A DNA stretch of 6,539 nucleotides from Dehalococcoidia bacterium LH_S1 (GTDB lineage Bacteria; Chloroflexota; Dehalococcoidia; SZUA-161; SpSt-899), in NCBI GenBank assembly GCA_023660035.1, contig JAGXOF010000050.1:1-6539 (forward strand). Reading direction: 5' to 3'. The position numbers were made by a program, and so were the translations under genes. Positions within the stretch are counted from its first letter, which is position 1, and the number at the start of each line of letters is the position of its first letter. Positions 1-5,084 of the stretch are shown piece after piece. The notes beneath the pieces are model-generated. The model did no database searches, was not told the DNA's origin, and saw only the letters and a program-made list of their open reading frames with translations.

Positions 1-95
1 ATTCACAAAGAAAAAGTAGCAAAAAGAAAGGGTTATTACTACCCCTCCCAGGCCCGTTTCTGGATTAGAAAAGACTCTTACTATAATTACACAAT

Positions 96-144
96 GTATA
101 ACAATATTCGAATTGTGTGCGAAGTTATTTAAGCCACTTGATAT
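96..144 (+). repeat. Left copy of a 49-bp imperfect inverted repeat
   Basis: Read on the plus strand, this stretch matches the reverse complement of 3021-3069 without gaps at about 41 of 49 positions. The outer 22 bp (96-117) match at 21 positions, with consensus GTATAACAANATTCGAATTG plus TG. The innermost 11 bp (CCACTTGATAT, 134-144) match exactly, and the 16 bp between are about half conserved. The two copies lie 2.9 kb apart in opposite orientation, as expected for ends of a mobile element or for two oppositely inserted copies of a short dispersed repeat. No target-site duplication was found outside the copies. Everything before it (1-95) shows no gene. A TATAAT at 82-87 has no convincing -35 partner. 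Confidence 0.75.
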
Positions 145-410
145 TGCATGCCGTCAAAAGAACAGATAAAATGGCATCTGACCCGATTGGAAAGATTGAA
201 AAAAATTATGCTGTTTATTCGAAAACAGGAACAATAAGTCCAATTTTGTACGATGTTCGGGGACACTTATCGGGTTTATGCCAGGATGTCCGTTTTTATC
301 TTATTGCACCCACGCATCATCAAAGGGAATTTGCGTATATTCGTCATCATAAATTAGTTCGCTTGTTTGCGCATGATTGCCGTTTGGGAGACAGCAACGA
401 ATCTACATGA
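117..410 (+). other. Unrecognised open reading frame, possibly a remnant
   Basis: This is a 97-codon frame starting with GTG inside the left inverted repeat. It has no Shine-Dalgarno sequence. I do not recognise the product. Residues about 25-75, including DVRGHLSGLCQDVRFYLIAP, look protein-like, with mixed hydrophobic and charged residues and no low complexity. The last 15 or so residues run antisense across a probable transposase scrap on the other strand, so the true coding part, if any, probably ends near 355. Because the first 10 codons are shared with the inverted repeat, the start is doubtful. It could be a fragment of a larger gene cut by rearrangement or a chance frame. No function is proposed. 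Confidence 0.2.
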
Positions 411-490
411 TAAATCTTCTGGATCAGCCGGGCCAAGTGCTTCCGCATCGCACGGGAGGTCAGAATCGGTTCCATCAATGCCGGCACCGC
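380..490 (-). pseudogene. Transposase C-terminal fragment (degenerate)
   Basis: A minus-strand frame reads LTSRAMRKHLARLIQKIYHV followed by DSLLSPKRQ. This resembles the segment of the form (S)xRxxWARLIxKVYEVDPLxCPxC that precedes the zinc-finger-like tail in a large group of bacterial transposases. In those proteins the motif is followed by a second CxxC and a conserved MRVIAFIED-like stretch. Here both expected cysteines of the first pair are replaced by Ser and Arg, and the frame is lost straight after them, so the fragment is dead. Nothing recognisable of the catalytic part remains on either side. The identification rests on about 25 residues and family memory, so an unrelated origin is possible. 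Confidence 0.4.
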
Positions 491-614
491 ATCATTCATT
501 AAATCGTGGTTCGCTTCGCTCTCACAATCTATCATTGTTCATTAGGCATTCTTTCGAGGCACTCACGACATTTCTATGGAGGCATTGATGAGTTCGAACA
601 CCTGTTCCAGGTAC

Positions 615-801
615 TTACCTTTTTGTCAGTTGATCCTCAAGCAACAACGGGCCCTTCTTAGCATTTTTGGATGATGCACCACGATGGCCTTGGCCCCAAG
701 GAGTTGATTCAACCCTTGTATTATCCCTTTATCTAAAAACTCCGCAGCAGGGGGATTGCCTTTGAGATCTGAAACAAAAAGACGAGGAGAAGACCCGGTT
801 T
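615..801 (-). pseudogene. BcrA/BadF/HgdC-type ATPase activator, C-terminal remnant
   Basis: The minus strand reads NPPAAEFLDKGIIQGLNQLL, then GAKAIVVHHPKML, and after a small frame change LLLEDQLTKR and a TAA stop at 615-617. The pattern fits the C-terminus of the ASKHA-fold activators of 2-hydroxyacyl-CoA dehydratases and benzoyl-CoA reductases, where a GGVAKNxxV segment leads to a helix, then IVVPxxPQxxGALGAAL, then a short charged tail. The glycine-rich GALGAAL segment is where the frame breaks. Only about 55 to 60 codons survive of a protein normally near 250 residues or more. The upstream end abuts the divergently placed tsaA remnant. If the call is right, the ancestral neighbourhood handled anaerobic acyl-CoA chemistry. 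Confidence 0.45.
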
Positions 802-1206
802 GATGATTTCCTAGCCCCCATCGGTACCATTTATAGCCCGTTTACCACTCCTGAGAATATGTCCATCCAGCCGGCCGGCGCAAAAGATGTTACAGGCCGA
901 CTTCGGTTGCTGGCCGAGTATGAAATCGCCCTGCATGATCTTGAGGGATTTTCCCACATCATTCTGCTCTACCACTTCCACCGGCTCTCGAGTTATGACC
1001 TGACGGTGACCTGACGGTGACTCCTTTTATTGACAAAGGGCCCAGATCTTGAAATCCGGGGCGTTGACATTCTCGACGGCACGCCATTGCTCGACATCAA
1101 CCCCTTTTCCCCTGAGTTTGACTGCCCTGCAAACACCCGCACCGGATGGATGGAAAAAGCCAGAGGCCGGGTGCAGAACCAGAAATCCGATGACCGGTTT
1201 GCCTGA
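802..1206 (+). pseudogene. tsaA: tRNA (adenine-N6)-methyltransferase TrmO/TsaA family, broken
   Basis: TsaA/TrmO (UPF0066, YaeB) proteins are SAM-dependent enzymes that N6-methylate t6A37 of certain tRNAs. The first segment (802-1010) gives the typical LAPIGTIYSPF start, a QPAGAKDVTGRLRLLAEYE stretch and LEGFSHIILLYHFHR, the family's conserved core. An exact 11-bp tandem duplication at 1000-1021 then shifts the frame. After DKGP (near 1041) the protein jumps to DLEIRGVDILDGTPLLDI and continues to SPEFD, TGWMEKARGR and a TGA stop at 1204-1206. The jump removes the RxPxRPNPIG block, roughly 35 to 40 residues, which forms part of the SAM site. The gene therefore carries two independent lesions. 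No clear start codon or ribosome site was found upstream of 802. It converges on the sulfite reductase gene. Confidence 0.85.
1000..1021 (+). repeat. 11-bp tandem duplication inside tsaA
   Basis: CTGACGGTGAC occurs twice back to back (1000-1010 and 1011-1021). Removing one unit restores the frame YDLTVTPFIDKGP expected for the family, so the duplication is the direct cause of the first frameshift in this gene. Replication slippage is the likely origin. Confidence 0.9.
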
Positions 1207-1226
1207 AAAACCGTTTTATCAAAACG
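1206..1226 (-). terminator. Possible weak intrinsic terminator of the sulfite reductase gene
   Basis: On the minus strand CGTTTT-GAT-AAAACG (1226-1212) forms a 6-bp stem with a 3-nt loop, followed by GTTTTT (1211-1206). It starts 12 nt beyond the sulfite reductase stop codon. The stem is AT-rich, so termination would be weak. It overlaps the tsaA stop codon from the opposite side. Confidence 0.4.
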
Positions 1227-1238
1227 CCATGCGAAGCC

Positions 1239-1894
1239 TTATGCCAATGCGGATTTCACCTCATAAAACCCGAGCCGGTCGATCATTTTCCCCAGGCGCT
1301 CTTCTTTTTTGGCGTTCTGCTTGTAGTAGTCGATCACCTGGCTGATTTTTTCAAATGCTTGTTCATCGCTCAAATCTTTTTCCAGTTCCTGGGCGATCCG
1401 GGGAACAACACCCACATTGCCGCCAATGACCAGGGTCCATCCTTTGGACTTGCCGAATAATCCCACATCCCGGACCCAGGACTCAGAACAGTTGATATTG
1501 CATCCGGAAACAGCCATTTTCAATTTTCCGGGAAGCTCCATGCCATGGTATTGTTCGTCGAGCTTCATGCCCATTCCCAGGGCATCCTGCTGACCCATTA
1601 TGCAAAAGGTTGTCCCCGGGCAGGAACGGACACTGCGCACACAAAGCCCCACAGCCGCCCCGGGATCCATGCCCAGTTCCCTCCAGATATCATCGATGTC
1701 TTCTTCTTTTATGCCCACAATGGAAATCCGAGTGGCACCGGTGATCTTCAAGGCCTGGGCGTTGTATTTTTCCGAAATATCGGCAATTTTGCGCAGTAGT
1801 GCCGGTGTGACCACCCCGCAGGGAATTGGAGGGCCACCGCATAAGTTTGTTTGTCTCTTTGAATGATGGCCCCTTTTTCTCCAAGTTTCAGCAT
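1239..1894 (-). pseudogene. Assimilatory-type sulfite reductase (siroheme/4Fe-4S), one frameshift
   Basis: This is the small single-subunit siroheme protein of about 218 residues known from Desulfovibrio as low-spin assimilatory-type sulfite reductase. It catalyses six-electron reduction of sulfite to sulfide in the cytoplasm. The start is ATG at 1894, five bases after AAAGGAGG (1907-1900), giving MLKLGEKGAIIQRDKQTYAV. The family continues with xxIPCGVVTPALLRKI. Here the frame is lost at CCAATTCCC (about 1824-1830), and adding one base near the AATT restores LQIPCGVVTP. The rest is intact: CPGTTFC (C-x5-C) and CNINC (C-x3-C), the cluster and siroheme ligands, then GGNVGVVPRIAQEL and a TAA stop at 1239. 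With the missing base the length is 218, exactly family-sized. It is either a very recent pseudogene or a sequencing error. Translation from the in-frame GTG at 1814 would give a 191-residue protein lacking the N-terminal segment. Confidence 0.88.
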
Positions 1895-1899
1895 TGCTT

Positions 1900-1907
1900 C
1901 CTCCTTT
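1900..1907 (-). promoter_or_regulatory. Ribosome binding site fixing the sulfite reductase start
   Basis: AAAGGAGG sits five bases before ATG 1894 on the minus strand. It shows that the true start lies upstream of the frameshift and not at the GTG codon at 1814, which has no comparable site. Confidence 0.8.
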
Positions 1908-2160
1908 GATTTATTGTTCTTTAGTTTATCTAACCAATCAAGACACTGAATTCTTTGTCCACGAGTTTGCATTGCGATCAGAAAAATATGCTCGCCAATC
2001 CCTGCAGGGGAAAATTAAAACCAAACCCAGTCTTAAACAAATAAATCTGCGTCCGATAATCGCAAGTTCAAAAATAACGGTTATGAACCATTTCAGCAAG
2101 AATAAAAGCTGCTATTGTTGTAAGCACATAAAATGTCTCCGGTTTTGATAATACATGATT
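1908..2160. other. Intergenic, no gene recognised
   Basis: This AT-rich stretch lies between the sulfite reductase start and the left end of the insertion sequence. Short open frames exist on both strands, but none has a ribosome site or recognisable product. It should contain the sulfite reductase promoter. TTGATT near 1940 has only poor -10 partners at standard spacing, so no promoter is called. Confidence 0.5.
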
Positions 2161-2170
2161 TGTCCGGTCA
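2161..2170 (+). repeat. Left terminal inverted repeat of the insertion sequence
   Basis: TGTCCGGTCA matches the reverse complement of 2938-2947 exactly. Beyond 10 bp the two ends diverge (CAGCGG against TTTTGA). Confidence 0.7.
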
Positions 2171-2239
2171 CAGCGGTATGGAGTATGAATCGGCAAAAAA
2201 GATAAAGAAGATATGCCGAGGGTTTATTGTGATACCCCA

Positions 2240-2900
2240 ATGAGGCGGGCAATGAAAATTAAGAAATTATTTTAGGCCATAAGTGGTGAAATTACTTAGA
2301 TCAAAGCAGCTAAGATTATTGGCATTCAAGCGGTCTATGAGGCGGTGGAAAATTATGTTATAAAGAGCAAGTATGATGGTTTATTTCTCGTCGCAGGCAG
2401 CAGCCTTTCCCAAAGCGGGCGCCATATAAAGAGGTGGAGCGGATATTAAGGTTATAAGGCCTCGGCCGAAGCCGGCCTGGTGGCTAGACGTAAAAGCCGT
2501 GGCCAGCATCGCAAACGGAGGAACCTCATCCCTGCTTCGGGGAACTGGTGCATATTGACGGCAGCGATCATGCTTGGTTGTCTGGTTTTTGGGGAGAAAC
2601 AGACATTGATCGCCCTTTACGATGATGCTACCAGCAAAATCTTGGTATGCGAGTTATGGCGGAAAGAAACTACTGGGGCAATCATGTCCGGTCTCTGGCA
2701 CGTGATCTCGGTATATGGGATATGCATGTCATTATACTCCGACCGGGCCAGATGGGCCTTTCATACACCCATGCCGGAGGCAAGGTGGATCGGCAGAACC
2801 TGACACTGGAAAGGGCCTTGTTTAGTGGGAACCTATAATGCGAAGGGGCAGGCAACAAAACGATCAAAAGAAAGGCGGCATAATGGTTGGCAATTACCCT
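2240..2900 (+). pseudogene. DDE (integrase-core) transposase, ISNCY-like, degenerate
   Basis: Pieces of one transposase appear in order but in changing frames. From about 2252 come MKIKKLF, AISGEIT and IKAAKIIGI (a helix-turn-helix with two in-frame stops), then YDGLF. RRRQQPFPKRAPYKEVERIL follows near 2380-2450. EAGLVARRKSRGQHRKRR starts near 2470, with about 30 expected residues missing just before it. ELVHIDGSDHAW (about 2550-2590) carries the first catalytic Asp. ALYDDATSKILVCELW and LYSDRARWAFHTP follow in another frame, then AGGKVDRQNLT in a third. A weak trace of the SPQARGRSER region (RSKERRHNGWQLP) reaches about 2900. The catalytic Glu region and everything after it are gone. At least four frameshifts, two internal stops and two deletions make this non-functional. 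It is assigned to the group of rve-domain transposases often labelled ISNCY. Confidence 0.8.
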
Positions 2901-2937
2901 ATATTATATTAACCGACCGGTATTTCATGTGTCAAAA

Positions 2938-2947
2938 TGACCGGACA
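2938..2947 (-). repeat. Right terminal inverted repeat of the insertion sequence
   Basis: TGACCGGACA is the exact reverse complement of 2161-2170. It lies about 40 bp beyond the last recognisable transposase residues. Confidence 0.7.
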
Positions 2948-3020
2948 CTTGACGTGCTAATAACAATCAATTTTCTCATCTTTCCATTCCTGTCAAATCC
3001 CATCTTTCGGGCTGCACACC

Positions 3021-3069
3021 ATATCAAGTGGTGAAAATCACTTTACGCACAATTCGAATCTTGTTATAC
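3021..3069 (-). repeat. Right copy of a 49-bp imperfect inverted repeat
   Basis: Its reverse complement aligns without gaps to 96-144 (about 41 of 49 identical). The outermost bases GTTATAC (3063-3069) pair with GTATAAC (96-102). The outer edge lies 23 bp from the last base of the truncated CoA-transferase frame, so this repeat is close to the breakpoint that ended the operon. It also contains a local hairpin (CACCA...TGGTG) not kept in the left copy. Confidence 0.75.
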
Positions 3070-3092
3070 GTTGGGACGTCAAAAGCAAGTTC

Positions 3093-3140
3093 CTAGTGCG
3101 TCAGAACTCTAATACCGGTTAGTGGTCCCCTAATTGCCAT
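3093..3140 (-). pseudogene. Family III (CaiB/BaiF) CoA-transferase, N-terminal stub
   Basis: A strong ribosome site (GAGGAGGAGG, about 3153-3144) leads to ATG 3140, only 16 bases after the stop of the upstream crotonase. The frame encodes MAIRGPLTGIRVLTH and then hits TAG at 3093-3095. PLxGIRVL is the hallmark beginning of CaiB/BaiF-type CoA-transferases, which move CoA between carboxylic acids through an aspartyl-CoA intermediate and normally continue with an LAGP-type motif over about 400 residues. Homology stops abruptly after VLTH, and nothing downstream to position 1 resembles the remainder. I read it as the last gene of the operon, cut by the rearrangement that brought in the repeat-bracketed block. 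The alternative is a short chance peptide with a good ribosome site. The evidence is only 15 residues plus position. Confidence 0.5.
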
Positions 3141-3156
3141 CTTCCTCCTCCTCTAA

Positions 3157-3951
3157 CTATCTCCCTTTGAAAATTGGCTCACGTTTCTCCATAAACGCCT
3201 TCATGCCCTCAACTCGATCCTCAGTATTCCAGCATATCCCCATGGTCATCACTTCGTAATCAACGGCTTGTGATATATCCATATTATAAAAATTCTGGAG
3301 ACCTCTCTTTGCCAGGGCTATTGGTATTGGGGCATTCTTTGCCATTTTCTGGGCCAGCTCTTTTGTTGCGTGAGTGAAATTATCTTGGGGCACCACTTTA
3401 TTGACAATGCCGATTCTAAGCGCTTCTTCAGCATCTATCACGTCTCCCGTAAAAATCAATTCTGCCGCCTTGGCATAGCCAACCAGCCTTGGCAAAAACC
3501 AGATACCTCCCCAATCAGGATGCACCCCTCGTTTGACAAATGCCTGAGAAAATCTGGCACGCTCACTCGCAATACGGATGTCACACGATAGGGCAAGGTT
3601 GCACCCACCGCCTGCCGCTACCCCATTTACAGCGGCAATGACAGGCTTCTCAATAGAATTGATTAAGAGGACGATCTTACTCATGGCAGGCCGTTCACTG
3701 GTAGCGATATTTGAAAGGGACTTTGTAGTTCCAGAAACAAATTCATCTATATCGCCTCCTACGCAAAACGCCTTTCCTGCCCCTGTGATCACTATCACAC
3801 GTACATCTACATCAGAGCAGGCGAGTTCAAGGGCTGCCAATATCTCCTGTCGCATATTGCCGCCCAGGGCGTTGTATTTTTCAGGTCTATTTAAGGTAAT
3901 TGTGCCGATACCATCCTCTTTTTCAAACAATACAAATTCCCATTCCATCAT
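3157..3951 (-). CDS. Crotonase-fold enoyl-CoA hydratase/isomerase family protein, PaaG-like
   Basis: This 264-residue protein has the full length of the crotonase superfamily, which processes acyl-CoA thioesters through an oxyanion hole. Visible marks are ITLNRPEKYNAL (18-29), AFCVGGDIDEF (61-71, CoA/oxyanion segment), NGVAAGGGCNLALSCDIRIA (109-128) and the C-terminal EGMKAFMEKREPIFKGR. Both hydratase glutamates are absent: the GGGCE position is Asn118 and the FGQPE position is Phe138. Asp146 in VHPDWGG falls where PaaG-type isomerases and 4-chlorobenzoyl-CoA dehalogenase carry their catalytic Asp. Water addition is therefore unlikely, and double-bond isomerisation or another enolate-type reaction is more plausible. 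AGGAGG (3957-3962) lies five bases before ATG 3951 and eight before a second ATG at 3948, so either could start. It is the fourth gene of the operon, 112 bp after the NMO-like gene, with a palindromic repeat in the gap. Confidence 0.93.
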   Translation of the reverse strand: MMEWEFVLFEKEDGIGTITLNRPEKYNALGGNMRQEILAALELACSDVDVRVIVITGAGKAFCVGGDIDEFVSGTTKSLSNIATSERPAMSKIVLLINSIEKPVIAAVNGVAAGGGCNLALSCDIRIASERARFSQAFVKRGVHPDWGGIWFLPRLVGYAKAAELIFTGDVIDAEEALRIGIVNKVVPQDNFTHATKELAQKMAKNAPIPIALAKRGLQNFYNMDISQAVDYEVMTMGICWNTEDRVEGMKAFMEKREPIFKGR

Positions 3952-3973
3952 CTATTCCTCCTGTATCTTACTT

Positions 3974-4061
3974 GTAACTACTCAGGCACAAAGCAGAGTG
4001 GTCGTTTCGTTATTTTTCCTACTTTGTGCCTTTAGTGCTCTGTGCCTACCTAAGTAGTCAC
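3974..4061. repeat. Palindromic intergenic repeat, copy 1 (88 bp)
   Basis: The ends are GTAACTACTCAGGCACAAAG (3974-3993) and GTGCCTACCTAAGTAGTCAC (4042-4061), imperfect reverse complements of each other. Inside, GGCACAAAG (3985-3993) and CTTTGTGCC (4022-4030) pair perfectly across 28 bases, so the RNA could fold. The left 23 bp (3971-3993) recur exactly at 5905-5927, and GCTCTGTGCCTACCT (4037-4051) recurs exactly at 5998-6012. The repeat ends two bases from the NMO-like stop codon. No T-run follows, so it is not a standard terminator. Confidence 0.85.
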
Positions 4062-4063
4062 TC

Positions 4064-5002
4064 CTATTCAAACTCTCCAGCCAGCTCTAAAGGCAGCTTA
4101 TTTGCCTCTTCAACCATCCGCTTAATAAGTTCCTCAATAGTGGTAATCTCCTTTGTCACTCCTGCAACCTGCCCCGCAAGCATAAGCATATAATCCGGAT
4201 CGGTTTCATGCTTACTGCCCAGTTTGTCCACAAAGGCGTTGATTTCCTCTTGGTTGGCACCTTTTTCCTCCATTTCACGAATCGCCATAACAGCCTTATT
4301 CCTCAAGGCTCTGAGAGGGAAACCCTTTCTAGCCGCAATCATTGTACTATTGTCGCTGGCAGCTAAAATTGCCTGTTTATATACCTCAGGGACAGGGCAC
4401 TCATCTGTGGCAAGGAAACGGGTACCCATCTGTATCCCCTCAGCGCCAAGGGCGTGCACCGCCACCCAACCCCGTGCATCACCTATACCACCTGCTGCAA
4501 CCACCGGTATCTTGACCGCGTCTACTACCTGGGGAATGAGTGTCAGTGTATTCACTTCATCCCGGCCCACATGGCCGCCTGCCTCTGTCCCCACGGCAAT
4601 AACGGCATCTACCCCTGCATCCTCTGCCTTCTTCGCCATCTCTACTGTAGGGACCATGTGCAACACCTTAATTCCTGCCTCTTTAATCCTCTTTATGAGT
4701 TTACCTGCATCACCGGCCGACGTAGTGATCGTCTTTATCCCCTCTTCAATAGCTATCTCCAGGGCCTCAAAGGCATTGGGTCTGTAGACAGGGATATTTA
4801 TACCGATGGGGTTGTCCGTCAATTCACGGGCATTCCTGATCTGTTTTCTCAAAGGTTCTGCCTTCATCCCTGAGGCAGCTATTAAACCAAAACCCCCTGC
4901 ATTGGACATGGCTGTCGCCATTTTCGCAAGGGTAATAAAACGCATTGCTCCTAAGATAATGGGATATTGAGAACCAAGTATCTCGGTAATCCTGTTTTTC
5001 GT
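4064..5002 (-). CDS. Nitronate monooxygenase / FabK-like FMN TIM-barrel protein, probable ACG start
   Basis: This is an FMN-binding TIM-barrel protein of the 2-nitropropane dioxygenase family, which includes nitronate monooxygenases and FabK enoyl-ACP reductases. Visible marks, numbered from the ACG start (312 residues), are SNAGGFGLIA near 33-42, GTEAGGH with the conserved His at about 144, AAGGIGDARG near 169-178 and GTRF near 193-196, the last two in the FMN-phosphate region. The first ATG (4945) would remove the opening strand. Reading back in frame gives KNRITEILGSQYPIILGAMR, matching the family's usual KTxITExLGIxYPIIQGAM. Exactly where a start is expected stands ACG (5002-5000), four bases after AGGAGG. 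In-frame TGA lies upstream, so no earlier start is possible. Either ACG is used, an ATG has mutated, or there is a base-call error. Substrate unknown. It may reduce or oxidise an unsaturated acyl-CoA, or detoxify nitronates. It is the third operon gene. Confidence 0.88.
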   Translation of the reverse strand, partial: TKNRITEILGSQYPIILGAMRFITLAKMATAMSNAGGFGLIAASGMKAEPLRKQIRNARELTDNPIGINIPVYRPNAFEALEIAIEEGIKTITTSAGDAGKLIKRIKEAGIKVLHMVPTVEMAKKAEDAGVDAVIAVGTEAGGHVGRDEVNTLTLIPQVVDAVKIPVVAAGGIGDARGWVAVHALGAEGIQMGTRFLATDECPVPEVYKQAILAASDNSTMIAARKGFPLRALRNKAVMAIREMEEKGANQEEINAFVDKLGSKHETDPDYMLMLAGQVAGVTKEITTIEELIKRMVEEANKLPLELAGEFE

Positions 5003-5006
5003 AGAG

Positions 5007-5015
5007 CCTCCTTTT
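5007..5015 (-). promoter_or_regulatory. Ribosome binding site that points to an ACG start
   Basis: AAAAGGAGG (5015-5007) is as strong as the sites of the neighbouring genes and is followed by CTCT and ACG. The internal ATG at 4945 is preceded by TTAGGAGCA, which holds a weaker AGGAG only two bases away from it, too close for normal use. Confidence 0.7.
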
Positions 5016-5053
5016 CAACGGTAATTTATCCCTAAAAACCTTCCACCTTCAAC

Positions 5054-5073
5054 CTAACTACCTGAATAGTTAC
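5054..5073. repeat. Half copy of the palindromic intergenic repeat
   Basis: ACCTGAATAGTTAC (5060-5073) is identical to 6009-6022, one end of the repeat at 5908-6022. The bases before it (ACCTTCAACCTAACT) resemble the interior of that copy (CCTTTGAACCTGTG) only loosely, and the opposite GTAACTACTCAGG end is missing. It lies 11 bases behind the stop codon of the 5085-5879 crotonase, so it keeps the same position relative to a gene as the full copies. Confidence 0.65.
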
Positions 5074-5084
5074 AAAAATAAGCG

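Larger units (their letters stand above)
2161..2947 (+). mobile_element. Decayed insertion sequence with 10-bp terminal inverted repeats
   Basis: TGTCCGGTCA at 2161-2170 and its exact reverse complement TGACCGGACA at 2938-2947 enclose a transposase pseudogene reading left to right, the arrangement of an IS element. The element is 787 bp as found. The intact relatives I have in mind carry a transposase of about 400 codons or more, so roughly half of the element has been deleted. No target-site duplication is visible outside the repeats (ATGATT on the left, CTTGACG on the right), which fits old age or flanking rearrangement. Confidence 0.7.

Noticed and set aside
1748..1972. Minus-strand frame extending upstream of the sulfite reductase ATG
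   Set aside because: It is in frame with the first segment, but the strong ribosome site and family alignment place the start at 1894. The upstream residues match nothing.
96..3069. GTATAAC and GTTATAC at the repeat edges as integron attC core sites
   Set aside because: An attC needs both cores within about 60-150 bp with paired arms. Here they are 2.9 kb apart, no close partner core was found for either copy, and there is no integrase or cassette-like array.
3985..4030. GGCACAAAG/CTTTGTGCC hairpin as an intrinsic terminator
   Set aside because: The loop is 28 bases and no T-run follows in the direction of transcription. The operon continues beyond it with a good ribosome site.
3578..4057. 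Plus-strand open frame of 159 codons
   Set aside because: It is antisense to the crotonase gene and runs through the intergenic repeat, with no recognisable product.
4224..4787. Long plus-strand open frame of 187 codons
   Set aside because: It lies wholly antisense to the NMO-like gene, has no ribosome site, and its composition is that of a shadow frame.
4064..4945. NMO-like gene starting at ATG 4945
   Set aside because: This would drop the conserved first strand. The family-like sequence and the strong Shine-Dalgarno lie further upstream, pointing to ACG 5002.
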